64,000 nt of DNA from Strigops habroptila (taxonomy: Eukaryota > Chordata > Aves > Psittaciformes > Psittacidae), in NCBI RefSeq assembly GCF_004027225.2, contig NC_044277.2, positions 25,310,995-25,374,994 on the forward strand, written 5' to 3'. Made by a program: the position numbers and the translations under genes. This document shows positions 38,992-52,500 of this stretch, piece by piece. How positions within the stretch are numbered: position 1 is the first letter of the stretch; each line of letters starts with the position of its first letter. The notes under the pieces are model-generated. The model searched no databases, was not told the origin of the DNA, and saw only the letters and a program-made list of their open reading frames with translations.

Positions 38992-39129
38992 TACAATACT
39001 ATCCTGAGTCAGAAGTCTGCGTTAGGTTGTGGCACAGAACAAAGTACAGAGGTAAGAAGTGTTTTCAAAAGACTTGCCTATCTCTCAAAATATGCTCTTA
39101 ATACTGTATCATAGTTATCGTGCTAGATT

Positions 39130-40325
39130 ATAGAATCATAGAATCATAGAATAGTAAGGGTTGGAAAGGACCTTAAGATCATCTAGTTCCAACCCCCCTG
39201 CCATGGGCAGGGACATCTTGCACTAAAGCATATCGCCCAAGGCTCTGTCCAGCCTGGCCTTGAACACTGCCAGGGATGGAGCATCCACAACCTCCCTGGG
39301 CAACCCATTCCAGTGCTTCTCCACCCTCACTGTAAAGAACTTCCTTCTATCTAATCTAAACTTCCCCTGTTTAAGTTTGAAGCCATTACCCCTTGTCCTA
39401 CCACTACAGTCCCTAAGGAAGAGTCCCTCCCCAGCATCCTTGTAGGCCCCCTTCAGATACTGGAAGGCTGCTATGAGGTCTCCACGCAGCCTTCTCTTCT
39501 CCAGGCTGAACAGCCCCAACTCTCTCAGCCTGTCTTCATACGGGAGGTGCTCCAGCCCTCTTATCATCCTCGTGGCCCTCCTCTGGACTCGCTCCAACAG
39601 CTCCATGTCCTTTTTATGTTGAGGACACCAGAACTGTACGCAGTACTCCAAGTGAGGTCTCACAAGAGCAGAGTAGAGGGGCAGGATCACCTCCTTTGAC
39701 CTGCTGGTCACGCTTCTTTTGATGCAACCCAGGATGCGGTTGGCTTTCTGGGCTGCAAGCGCACACTGCTGACTCATGTTAAGTTTCTCATCAACCAACA
39801 CCCCCAAGTCCTTCTCTGCAGGGCTGCTCTGAATCTCTTCTCTGCCCAACCTGTAGCAGTGCCTGGGATTGCCCCGACCCAGGTGTAGGACCTTACACTT
39901 GGCTTGGGTAAACTTCATAAGGTTGGCATCAGCCCACCTCACAAGCATGTCCAGGTCCCTCTGGATGGCATCCCTTCCCTCCAGCGTATCAACCGAACCA
40001 CACAGCTTGGTGTCGTCGGCAAACTTGCTGAGGGCGCACTCAATCCCACTGTCCATGTCGCCGACAAAGATGTTGAACAGGACCGGTCCCAACACCAATC
40101 CCTGAGGGACACCACTCGTTACTGTTTTCCAACTGGACATCGAGCCGTTTACCACAACTCTTTGCGTGTGGCCATCGAGCCAGTTCTTTATCCATTGAGT
40201 GGTCCATCTACCAAATTGATGTCTCTCCAATTTAGAGACAAGGATGTCGTGCGGGACAGTGTCGAACGCTTTGCACAAGCCCAGGCAGATGACGTCAACT
40301 GCTCTGCCCTGTCCATCAGTTCCAT
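39130..40325 (-). mobile_element. CR1 LINE, 1.2 kb, intergenic
   Basis: Minus-oriented, 5'-truncated CR1 with its 3' end at the left (tagaatcatagaatcataga). It carries a 351-codon open RT frame (40278-39223) with FADD. Very similar to the copies at 25.4 and 57.2 kb. Confidence 0.95.
39223..40278 (-). pseudogene. CR1 ORF2 fragment, reverse transcriptase C-terminal part
   Basis: 351 open codons from [12 protein letters not shown] to the ORF2 end. It has [14 protein letters not shown] at about residues 55-68 and FADD at 86-89, with no stops. It lacks the endonuclease and the N-terminal half of RT, so it cannot mobilise itself. Confidence 0.9.
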
Positions 40326-43300
40326 ATGCACCAGTTCCGTTGCATTACCTTACCTGAAACCACATATGCAAACCTATAGTTAGTTATTTTTATAACTGGT
40401 GCTAATTATTATATCCTGCATTTCATACTATACACAGTAATGCAATTTTGTTTCTCAAACTATGTACAGGATAAAATTTTACCTTGTCATAGACTTTATC
40501 TTGCAGCACAGGACATCTCTGCAAATGGAAACCATCAGAGGATTGTGTGTACACTGTATGTGCTGTTCCTATGCACATATCTGTATCACAGTTTTAAAAA
40601 ATAAGCCGGGTCTTGTGTTACTGTGCCTCTTTCTAACGTAGCGGATCTGGGAAAATATAAGAATAAGCACTTTTCCTTCTATTTATATTCAGTATACTCA
40701 CCAAGGAGCAGAAGAGAAATTAATGTATTTCAGTAACACAGGAAAAGAGACATTAATACAAAGGCACAGAACACAATGTCAGAAAGCTTTAGTTGCAATT
40801 TACCTGCTCCTTCCCAGTATGGCCATATTCAATATCTGACACGTCTAGAAATTCAGGTATTTTACCACTTACAGCCAGCTCCTTCGAAAATTATTTGAAC
40901 TGCCAAAAAATCTGCAAACTTGTTAAGGCAGATTTGTATTGTTCTCTTTTACTGTCTTGTTCAGTATCAAAACCAGCAATAGATGGGCTTTTCATTGTTT
41001 TCAGCCATTCTAAAGTAAGATTTTACCATCCAAAGGTTTCGACATATAATATGACTTTATTTTCTGTCTACTTATTACACCCTTTGAATAGCACTTGAAA
41101 ACTGTGCTCAGGCCATGGTGGGGCATGGAGCTGGGCCAGGTGCAAGACAAATGACCCCAGGCTTTTCTTTCCTCTTCCTTCAGCCATTAGGAAGAAACCT
41201 AGTTTAGCAAACAGCCCTTTGACTGTACTTGAGAAAACCTGTATTTCATTTTTTACACTATGGGTGAGATGTTATGTGAATTTGCATAACCCCTATTATT
41301 ATTCCTTTTTTATCTTTTAAATGGTCATGGTATTCCTCTGTGTCTTTGATCAGCTCCTATTACAATGGATTTAGGCTTGCAGTCTCTAAGCATTATTATG
41401 AAAATAAAAATAATAGACAGATGAAAGGTCATTATTAGAGGTTATTTGTTCTTAAAATTAACCCATAAATTTACAAGGTTACCTGAAAAAAATTCTGCAG
41501 AACACAAACAGACTCCCTAAGATTTTTTTTGCACTTAGTACTTATTAGAGACGAGATTAACAAGGAGTTGTAGTTGTTTACGGTCTTGATACACAAATTC
41601 TTCTGCACTTGACAGTGAGCTTCAACATTTGCAGTAGTTTGTCTCATACTAAACTAATCTGATTCTTTTTTTTATCTAGGGAAAATAAACAAATCAAATA
41701 ATCAATGAAGATGATATTTTCAACATGAAGAAAAAGAAAGCTTGAGTATTACCAAGCTTCTCAAAAGACCACACTAAGCATGGGAAGTTAAAAATAGTAG
41801 AAGAAAATATGTTACACACTGTTCATTTTATGTCTCTGCTTAATGTAAGCCTTGTTAGTAACTGATGGTCTGTCTTGCTCAGCCCTCATTTATTTGGTAC
41901 AGAAGTTCATATGAAACAACCCACCTTGGGGACAGGATGGAGAAGTACTTGTGGGATTCAGTTCTGTGAAACAGTTGAAGACACCTTGAGAAACCTTCTG
42001 TAAGGTTGTTCTCAGAGGTATAGTTGTTTCATTTGCCTGTGCCATTTTCAAAGTTGTTTAGTAGTATGTTTTCAGTTTACCTGCGCTTACGGAGGCATTT
42101 TCTGTAGAGGTACGCGGCTGCGTCCATAGTCTCTTATCGCTCAGCCTTTATTGCTGGGAACCTGTGAAATGCCTTGACAGCATGAACAGGTACCACAGTA
42201 CAAGAATGAGGCATATGCGTGGTGCAACTCACTGGTCGAAGAGCCCAGGGACAATGAGTCTAAGTGTCAAGAAAACCACTGTGATGTGCCACGCACTGCG
42301 GCTTGTGCTGTTGCACTGAACTCAAGTAGTGAAGTATCTTTTGGGTAGTTCAGTCACAAGCAAGACTGCTCAGCGCAGAGCATCCTACGCACCAGACAAG
42401 GTGGGATTTTCACAGAAGGAAAACTGCACAGCAGTGTAATTAAACACATATCATAAGGTATTTGCGTCCAGAGGAGGAAGAGCAGGAAGAAAGTAGCAAG
42501 CTCTTGCTGCCTAAGTTGTCTTCAGCCTGGCATTATCCAATGTTTGAATTCTTCCCTTTACAGTCCAAGTAACATGCAAAGAAGGTTTGTTATCAGTCGA
42601 GTGCTTTGCCTTGTTTCCCGGTACGTGTTTTGGTACCTTCTTGTTACTAGCTGGGTCCATCCAGCTTCATGTGGATATTGCAGACAATGCTAGCAGATCT
42701 GCACATCAGGCTGCAACGTTTGAGTTGGAAAATCCTGTAGACCTTTGGCTACCTTAAGCACATGGACTCAAAATACTGAAAAACAGAGGCAGATGCCTGA
42801 ACTATTATCTAATTTCTGCTATTTCGACTGTCTAGCTGCCCAAGTGAGTAGGGTTTAAAGTAAAATCAAGTCACAGGGGCTAGACAAATGCATATTTTCT
42901 CTTAATCCCAAATGGATACTTACTTAGATGACAGTCGTATTTCCAAGAATAAGTCAGCATGCTGGGGTGCTTAATAACAGTAATTCTTAGCCTTATGTGC
43001 AGGCTTGAGCTGTCAGACTGAGTTGTGACATAGGTTTCTCTGCAGGTCCCTGGGAGTGATCTTAAGGTTTTCAGTCTTCTTCAGAGGCACAGAACAGCAG
43101 TTCAGCAGAGAAGGAGGTCCCACAGAGACAATTTGCTGTAATTGCAGCAAGGTGGACTGGGCGTTGGTGGAACTCAGCGCTGCCTCGCTGGCAGCTTTAA
43201 CAGGATGAAAAATCTGTTAAACTATCTGTCTTTCCCCAAACAAGCAAAATGGTAAAGAAACCTGGTTGCAAATGCCAGTTCCTGCGTTAGGACTCCAAAG

Positions 43301-44954
43301 GAAAGCTTGCTGCTCTGAAATTGTCGAAAACCAGGCATACGATAGCAAATACCATGGGCTGAAAATGTGCTGAATATACAACCTCACTGGTAATATTTGT
43401 GACCTACTTTTGACCTGCCAAGGTCAGTCTCACAGTACCTCATCAAGACAAGTTTCGGACACAAAACACCTTGAGCCTTAAAAATCCTCACAAAAAAACC
43501 CCAACTTTTAAGTATTGATTTGAACTTGAGAAAGTTCTTTTTAAGCTGACTGAAAACTGAAAGCTCAATCTAATTTATACCAAAGAACCATCTTCCAAGG
43601 TAGTTACCGCGTTTTCCAAGTGAAGAGCAGTTTGACATGGCACGATGGCATTTCTTGCATGATGAAGATAGTTGGTGTAAGGAATAATGTGCTAGAAGTC
43701 AGCTGCCTTGTAGCACTTTATTCCTGATGTAGCAATATCATCGTCCTGAAATCTAGAGTTTATTTCTGCAAGAAATAATGCTCAAAAATGCATTTTTTCC
43801 ACCAAATGAGAAAGAATGAACAATATTTCAAAATTTGCTTAAAAATAAAAGCTTTTATTCTTTTTTGGAAGCGTTAAAATAAGTTATGAAAACATTCTGT
43901 TTTGCCATCACATCACTATAGCGTATTAATTCCATATTATAGCTCTTAAAAAATTCCATATTAGAGTCGTTAAAGTAAAAAGGAATAATTTAAATTTTAC
44001 AGAAATAAAGCACATCAGCCTCTAATTTAATGTTTTGATTATTTCTCATAAACTCTCAAATATATCTGTTTTTATAGAACGGCTTGATTTCTTACATTCG
44101 AATTTTTTTGGTGAAAAAAAATCTCCCACAGGAAATTTTCAATACAATGCAAGAAGTACTGTTTTATTTTATAAAATGTATTATTAAAGAAGGAGTATGA
44201 CCAGCGTGACTCATGAACTCTCAGGCTATGATCTCATCTTTATCCAGTTCTGATGAAAACATTTGCATGCCTTCCACGAAACACATTTCGAGAGGTGGCT
44301 GAGTTCTAGGTGATGGCACTGTGGCAATGCTGGGTGGCACTTGGCAGTCATACCTGCTTGTGTACAAAGTAACTGCTTATCTTCTGGTATTACCACAGCC
44401 TGGCAGTCTGACCTATGGACAGTGGAAGGACTCGACACACGGGTGACAAACATCTGTTTTATCTCAACATAGACTGAAAAATTCATCAGAGAAGGCGATT
44501 TTCCCTCTTTGCTGGAGACTTCCAGATGGTGCCCGAGTGGGCTGTCTAGCAGAAAAAAATGAAGTCCTTACCTCCTTAGAGAGCTCAGTGACACTAGGGC
44601 AGAGACTTCTCAGTTAAGCAGCAGATTTGATAATGTGGATTTATCTCCTCACGTTTAGAGTGCCCTTAAAGGTTACCACCATTTTCATACCACAGTGAGC
44701 ACTGTGCCTCAGTCGAGGCCCTCACTGCTGGCCTGCATCCTCAGACTGCTGGAAAAGGCAGCAGTTAATTCAACTGTAGCTTTCCCCACTATTGATATTT
44801 ATAACCACACTGTTTTGATGGGGGGTGGAGGGGAGACACACTCTCCCCCCCAAAACCAACCAAACAAAAAAAAGTCCAAAAGCACTTTTTTTTTCCCCAA
44901 AAAATTTTATTTTAAAAAGAAGGTTGTTCTGTTTCTTCTCCAGACACCCTCTTA
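40326..44954. other. Divergent intergenic region, right part
   Basis: No gene recognised. A 55-codon stop-free stretch at about 42180-42350 was considered and rejected. A small tandem duplication lies at 43928. Confidence 0.6.
43928..43974. repeat. About 23-bp imperfect tandem duplication
   Basis: aattccatattatagctctt and aattccatattagagtcgtt, each followed by aaa, lie next to each other. Confidence 0.75.
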
Positions 44955-45686
44955 GAATCATAGACTCACGAGGTTGGAAAAGACCTTTAAGATCATCAAG
45001 TACAACCCTTACTGCCAAGTCCACCGCTAAACCACATCACTAAGGGCCTCATCTACATGTTTTCTGAACACTTCCAAGGACGGTGATTCTACCTGTGCCC
45101 TGGGAAGCCTATTCCAATGCCTGAGCACCCTTTCAGTGAACTATAAAAAATTTTCATAAGATTTCCTAAAGATTTTTCTTAATATCCAAGCTAAACCTCC
45201 CCTGGCGCAGCTTGAGGATGTTACTTCTTGTCCTATCACTTGTTAATTGGGGGAAGAGACCAACCCCAACCTCACTCCATTCTCCTTTCAGGTAGTTGTA
45301 GAGAGCAATAAGGTCCTCCCTGAGCCTTCTCTTCTCCAGACTGAACAACCCCAGGTCCCTCAGCTGTTCCTCATCAGACTTGTGCTCCAGACCCTTCATC
45401 AGCTCCATTGCCCTTCTTTGGACCCACTCCAGCACCTCAGTGTCCCTCTTGTAGTGAGGGGCCCAGAACTGAACACAGTACTCGAGGTGCAGCCTCACCA
45501 GTGCCAAGTACAGGGGATGATCACTGCCCTGGCCCTGCTGGCCACACTATTTCTGAGTCAGGCCAGGATGCTGTTGGCCGCCTTGGCACAAGCTGCTCAT
45601 GTTCAGCGGCCATCAATGCGCACCCCCGGGTCCTTTTCCACCAGCGGCTTTCCAGCCACTCTTCTCCAAGCCTGTAGCGTTGCTGA
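44955..45686 (-). mobile_element. CR1 LINE, older subfamily, beside the PIP4P2 CpG island
   Basis: Minus-oriented, with its 3' end at 44955 (ttagaatcatagactcacga). It contains a 114-codon remnant (45507-45166) reading [16 protein letters not shown]. It is more diverged than the 25.4/39.1/57.2 kb group. Its truncated 5' end meets the CpG island at about 45.69 kb. Confidence 0.9.
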
Positions 45687-45699
45687 AGCCACCCCCGAT

Positions 45700-46600
45700 T
45701 TTCTACTCCGTGCTACTCGCCCTCACCAGCGGGCTGGGGGTCTTTTCACCCCCTCCCCGGGACTCCCTGGGGCAGGGAGGGCCGGGCCCGACCGAGCCGC
45801 GCCTCCCCGCCGTGGACCAGCCTCCGGCGGCGGTGTGGCTGCGGGCAGGCCGCAGGGCGGCCGTAGGGCAACCGCAGGGAGGGACCTCGGCCCGGGAGGC
45901 CCCGGCGCGGGCCACCGCAGCGGTACACCCCTGCCTGCTCCACGGGGGAAGGCCAGCCCTCCCCGGCCTGCCCCGCTCATTAGCCCGTGACAGTGGCACG
46001 GAAGGAGGCAGGCCGGGCTAGTCCAGCCCCCGCCCATTCTCCCCGCCCCGGTCCCATTCATTTCCAGCCCCTTCCTCTGCGCTCCTTCCCCTCTCCCCGG
46101 CTCTGCCGGCCCGGCTGCTTCCCCGCCCTCCCCGCCTCACGCCGACAGCCCGGCAGCGGGAAGGGCCCTTCGCGCCGCAGCTATGGCCGCCGAGGGGATG
46201 GACGAGCGCTCCCCCTTGCTCTCCGCGCCTGGCTCCGGCAATGTCACCCCGACCGCGCCGCCCTATTTGCCGGACAGCAGCCCCCGAGGTGAGGCGGCCG
46301 CTGCCCTCCCCGCTCGCCCGGCGCCACCGAGCCGCCGCCCGCGGGGCTGTGCCGGGCAGGGGGCGGCGGGGCGGGCAGGCCTGGAGGGGCACTGGGCGGG
46401 GGGGCCGGGGCACTGCGGCCGCAGGGGGACGCGGCGGCTCCGCCCGGCTGCGGCGGCTCCTCCGTCCTTGCCGGCGGGTGAAGTTACCGCCGCGGCGGGG
46501 GGGAGCCCTCGCCCTGCCCCGGCGGCAGGGGACCAGCTGGGCAACAACAGGTAACGCCGGTCAGGGCTGGGTAGGCCGAGCTCTGCGCTCCGGAGGGAAC
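45700..46600. promoter_or_regulatory. CpG island promoter of PIP4P2
   Basis: Very GC-rich, CpG-dense block around the PIP4P2 start codon, running into intron 1. GC boxes of the ccccgccc type lie at 46027-46034 and 46041-46048. Several open frames across it on both strands are a by-product of base composition. Its left edge abuts a minus-strand CR1. Confidence 0.8.
46183..46288 (+). CDS. PIP4P2: PIP4P2 coding exon 1
   Basis: Residues 1-35, opening [20 protein letters not shown], plus one base of codon 36. The start context is cagctATGG, with G at -3 and G at +4, which is good. The donor is CCGAG|GTGAGG. It lies in a CpG island. Confidence 0.95.
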
Positions 46601-49481
46601 TCCTCGGAGGGGAAAAAAATACAGTAATTGTTCGCAGTGGCAGAACAAGCCCGAACCGGTCTCTTTATTATAACTTATCCGCATGTCGGAGCTTGCAGGG
46701 TAATTGTTGGGCTTCGATTCCCCCATTAATTAGGAGCAGGATGAATCCTGAGCTATGAAAACTAAACTCGGTGCAGTGAGCTGCAGGGCGGCAGCAGCAG
46801 AGGTGTAACGCAGGAGCGTCGAAGCAGAATAAAGTACGCAGATCCCTGTCTCGTCTCCAGCGACCATCGAAGTGCGCTAATCCAGAGGTGCCAGCTGCCC
46901 AGCTCCTGGTCTGGCAGCCAGATAGCGCAGGGGCTCTATGCAAGGCCATAGCTGAAGAACCATTAGGATGTCCTTGCAAACACATTTCAAGGCCGTAGCT
47001 GGTTTTGGCTTTATTTTTGAGGGAGGTCACATACTGTGGTTACAAATCCAGAATCGTGGCTTAATAATATGGTATTAAATTTCTTGCGCAGACCTAAGAA
47101 AATCATCTTGTTAATCAATACTGAATTTTTAGTAATCAGATGAAAAAAAAATTATTTAGAAAATATAAATCAGGACATTTATAAAATACATAAGTAGATT
47201 CCTTCCTCACCCCCCATTAAACATTCTAGAGCAGAAAGCGAGGTGGGGAGAAAGCTGAAGGAATCAAGACTAAATAAGATTAGTGTAGCTTTGCTAGCAG
47301 TAGCCTTTAAAATGTAAGATTACAGCCCTGATCTCACTGGCTCCAGTGTGTTGGCCCTTTCTTAAGGATTTTTATGTAATTGTATAGATTTATGACATAT
47401 GTATGCAACTAGAATGCTGTAAGTGAGCATCTGTCTGTTTTGAATAATATTTAAATTCATGGAAAGCTAGTCCTCTTTGCCTTGACGTGAAAATGTATCT
47501 CAGTGCTGTTGCTGGTGTTGACTGTTTACTTTAGTTTGAATTGCAGAAATGAATATCGGCCTGAAAAACAGCAGAGGTTGGTTTGGATTATTTTTGCTGT
47601 TGTTGCTGCATTTTTTTCCAATCAAATTGTGTAGGATTGGCATCATCCCTTAGGTTTTGTAGTTTAAAGAAATCCAGAAATCTACCTTAGTTTAATTTCT
47701 GTTATTCAATGTTTTCATTCATAGTAGTCCTTATCCTGTAACTATTACTTCTGTGCACATTTCAATCTGTTTTTAAAAAAGGTGTTTCCAGACTTAAAAA
47801 GTAATGAAAATGCATTAGATCAGGGACTCTTGTTTGAACCCAGAGTAAATCTCATGACCTGGAAACAAGCAGGACTCCAAATGCTCATTTTGGTTGGTAG
47901 CTGGGTCCTGCTGCACCTTCAGTGCATGCCTGTGGCCCCAGGGCGGGGTGTGGTGACTGAGATAAGTGGCTTGTTCCCAAAAGTGAGGAGGAACCATAGA
48001 GCTTTCTTAAACGTCAGACATCTCTCCACAAGTTGAGGACCTCCTGTTGGATCAGTCCACAAACAAGCCTACTGGGTAGCACTTCAGACCTGCTCTACAA
48101 AGCTTACAAGAAGATACCTACAGAACAAAACCTTGCAGAGCTGTGACATCTACTCAGTAGCTCTAGTTTCCTTGCTCTGTCAGTAATCCTTATTGAAAGG
48201 ATCTATGCCAGCTAAACCACCTTTTTAGCTAACAGGGAGTCTTTATCTCTCTCCCTAGCAGAAGTCTAGGCACAGAGGGAAGAAGCATTCTTGTGGAGAG
48301 ATGGGGTTTGCTTCCAAACCCTTTTCTCCAGAGCTTCCTTGCTTAACATCTGTCTGGTGTGGAGCTGCAGAGGAAGGAGGAAGAACCTGATCACCCTCCA
48401 AACTACCACCTGAAGTGGATTAATAGATTTATCCCTGTAATTATCTACTGTGCCCAATATGTCACCCTGAGGTTTAAATTAGAGAGGCCATGGTTTGAAA
48501 GTAGCTGCCTCTTCCCTCGTTGTGCTGCAGCTAAGACCCAGCTGACCCTGTTCAGAGTAAGCTGGTAGGTGGTTGAATTCTGGTAATGGCTCAGGGTTTG
48601 TTTATAACCATGGATGCAAGCAAGAAAAATCTGTTCAATGTGGACACAGGGCACACTATTTAAGAAACATTTAACATAGATAATGGGTGGGACCATTAGC
48701 TCTGCTCCCTGTACTAGGGTAGTTATTCAGTGCTTCCCCCCCTTTAGGCTTTTTTTCAGGCTTTCTCAGTCCTTAACTACCTGTCTGTGTCATAGATCAT
48801 TAACTCTTTTTCTCTCGCCCATGCCCTCCCAGGCCAGGATAAAGTAATTTTATTTTATATCTTTAAACAAATGAAATGAGCAAAACAACCCCCAAAACAA
48901 ACTGATTTCTGTTTGACCCAGGTAAGCTGCAAGTGGTTCCTTGTGGTTTCCACCCTTCAGATACCACAGGAGGAAAGTGCACAAGCACCACAAGGAATTT
49001 CTAAGGTTGACTATGTGGTGTTTTCCACTGTATCTCTATCCAATGGGGGTGAAGAGGGAGTTGTAGGCTAGAGGCAATGTGCTGCATGCTAGGGCACTCT
49101 GCTAATCTTGCTGAACTAATTACTGTTGGATTTTTAATTTTTTTTGAAAGAAAAACTGATACTTTGTAAACTGGTATGTCAGCAGCAGGGTATTCGATAT
49201 CTCATTAAATGTATCCCCAAACCTCCGGTGTGTGCACAAGACTTGCCAACCATATAGTCACATCCAACATCATGAACCTTTATGAACTGGTTTTAGCCTG
49301 AAATTCAAGCTGTCAAAACCAAACAAACAAATCATACCAAATTATGTGAATGTGCTTGGAAACCTTTTTATTAAGCAGTAATGATCAAACTCTTGAGACG
49401 ATATCTTTATTTTTCCTTTTCACTTCTGCCCCTTCCCCACCCATATACTTTTCCTTAAATTTAATTTTGGTGGCTTTTGCT

Positions 49482-49514
<33 letters not shown>

Positions 49515-52500
49515 CTTTTTTGGAGCTCTTCCAAATGCACTTTTTCTTTAAGCAGTGCCAAGATACCTCCAGCTTTCTGCTCCATAGCAAATGTTATTTG
49601 CTGCAGCACCACTCTGAAAAGCAGCCATTATTCACTTGCTATCTGAAATTTGCTGAGCCAGCGGGACAGGAACAGTGAGGCTGCTTACCTGGAAGCCAAG
49701 CAGCTCCAGGATGAGGCTAGAGAAGTGGCTGGCAGTGTCTGCAGGTGCTCACGTACCTCATTTAACCAACTTTTAAAATCCTAAGAGTTGATACTTACAA
49801 GGTTATAGAATATTATAAATGTCTAGAAGGATATGGTTGCCAATTCTTCAACTATTCCAGCATTGTGGAAAGATGAAAGGCTGGGGAATGTGTGTGTCTT
49901 TTTACTTCCTAGTACCCTTCAAAAGGTACTGTTTGCCTTTCCTTTGTACAGCTGCCCTATGCCAGTTGATAGAGTTGAGAAGTTGTGCTTTAAATGGAGA
50001 GGACAAAGCAACAAAGTTCTTTAACATTATTGTTGCTTTGCAGAAGAGCAACCTCAAAGCTGTGGCTGAACTGTAGGGGTGTCTTCACAGAGAGTTTGGT
50101 ATATGGTCTACTGGACGTGCCTTTTTGTTTTATGGCTACCTTCTAGCCAGAAAGTGTGTCAGCAGCTCACTGCAGGAGAGTTAGGCAGCCTGCTTACAGC
50201 CTAAACCCCCTTGCAGCAGCCTTGACTTTGCTACTCACAGCTAAAACACTGCTGTTCCCATCATCCAAATCTCAAACCTGGTTTCTGCAGTGATCTAGTA
50301 GGCTTGAGACTGTTTCCAGCTGCCAAAGCGTGTGCAGGTTGGGGTTTTGTCTTGAATGTGTGTTGTACTGAAATTAGAGTATCACAGTACTGCAAAATAT
50401 TTGTTACTTTTAATACATCATTCGGTCAAAAATTATTTTCTTAGAATGTAATTCCTCAGAAACAGAAAAAATCAGAACACTACTTGTAAGTTACCAGATA
50501 TTTCTTAAGGATGTTGGTTTCTGCAACTGCTATATCAAAGCTGAAGGTGTGAAGTTTGTTTGCTGAAGTAACAGAGCATCAGTTTGCGCAATGACTTAAG
50601 AACTGCATTGCTGCATGTAAGTTAATTTTGTTACTCATCTGAAATAATTCAAGTACGTTGGATGTGATTCTCAGACCCTGAAGGTGCCTACCTACCTTCC
50701 GCTGCCTCTGTGAGTTAAAATCAAGTACAGGTCTGGATTGTTTTTGTAGGCCCAGTAGCAAACAGCAGCACTGAACAGCAGTGCTGCTTCAGAGGTTTGT
50801 GATTATTTTTTTCTTATATCCCTCCAGCTTATGACATTCACTTTAAAACAGAGTGAAGGAGTGATGAGTGCTTTCTTATAGGCTTAAATTTAATACTTGG
50901 TGGCACCTTTGGGTTTGGCACCTTTGATAGCAGCCTGTGATTTCTTCCTTTGCTACCCTACAGCAGATACTGCTGTTCAGTGTGTTTTTAAACTGAAAGT
51001 AGGCTGATCTCTCATTGCTTGAGGATTTTATTGGCTGCTTAGATATAATATGAAATAATTTATTGAAGTCCAAGGCTGCAGAGTATTTCAAACTATTAGT
51101 ATAAAAAAAAAGTTAACTATGAATTACTAAGTATGTCCATTCCTTGTTTGCTTACCTGAACTTCTTGATGAAATAAAACCCGGTGCTATTACATGCCAAA
51201 TAATTGTGGTGATAAGCTTGTGAGAGGTTGCTGTGTTGAATTGTTTTCATTCCATGGATTCTTAAACCGAAAAGGATCTTGAGCACTGCCTGCCCTGTTC
51301 GTGGTGGGCTCAGGACTGGCAAAGCTGAAATCTGCCCTTCCACAGGGGCCTGAGACACTGTGTTTTCTCTTGTGTTAGCCTCTCCTAAGTGACTGAAAAC
51401 CTCCTTGTGCATCTGTGCTTTGGCTCTTGGACAACAAAAGTATCTGGAACTCTTAAAAGCAGAAGCTCTGAAGGCTCAGTTTAGGGTTTTTTGTTTGTTT
51501 TTGTTTGGTTTGTTGGCTTTTTGTGGGTTTGGTTTTTTTGGTTTTTTTTTCCCGTCAAGGTGGCATAAATTTGCTGTTGTTGCACTCAAAAAAGAAGCAC
51601 TTCATACCATTTCCAATCCAAGACCTGTTTCCTTAACAGGACTTTTCTGTATTCCTCACCTAGAGTACTGTGTCCAGTTCTGGGCTCCTCAGTACAAGAG
51701 AGACATGAAGCTCCTGGAGCAAATCCAGCTAAAGGGCTACTGAAATGATGAAGGGTCTGGAGCCTCTCTCCCGTGAGGAAAGGCTGAGGTAGCTGGTCCT
51801 GTTTGGCCTAGGGAAAAGAAGGCTCTGTGGGATCTGATCAATGTGTTTAAGTATCTGAAGGGAGGGTGTCAAGAGGATGGGGTCAGACTCTTATTGTTGG
51901 CGCCGGGTGACTGGACAGGAGGCAAGGGGCATAAATAAACCACAGGAAGTTCCATCTGGACATGAAGAAATGCTTCTTTACTGTGAGGCTGACTGAGCGT
52001 TGGAATAGGTTGCCCAGAGAGGTGGTGGAGTCTCCTTCCATGGTGATACTCAAGAGCCACCTGGACACAATCCTGCGCAACGTGCTTTTGGTGACCCTGC
52101 TTGAGCAGAGAGGTTGGACTAGATGACCTCTGGTGGTGCCCTTCAGCCTCAATCATTCTGTGGTTCTGTATTTTTACCTGTAGTATTTGTTACTATGTGA
52201 TAAACACTTGTCTATGTTTCAGTCTCTCCAGATGTTTCTAAATGCTGGTTATGGCTTTTCTACCTACCTGTGTCTTGTTTTATCTTCTGGGCTTTTTTTC
52301 ATCAGAAGCCGGTCTCTGGTTGCTACTAATCTGTGGTGGATTTGAGGTTTGTTCAGGGTTTTTCACCCCCTTTTCTGAAGACTGTAAAAAGTTGGTTTGG
52401 AAACAAAGTTGCATAGATGAGCCTTTTGACTGGTCCGTTTTTCTGGGGTGAATTACAGTGTGTTGCTAGTATGCTTTATGTACAACTACAGTTGATGTTT

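Noticed and set aside
42180-42350. Stop-free stretch of about 55 codons with several Cys and polar residues on the plus strand
   Set aside because: It has no start codon, only a weak acceptor, no donor and no family resemblance. An open run of this length is expected by chance.
45247-46627. Long frames (up to 247 codons) around the PIP4P2 start
   Set aside because: They cross the boundary between a CR1 remnant and the CpG island and read Pro/Arg/Ala-rich sequence. Only exon 1 of PIP4P2 is supported.
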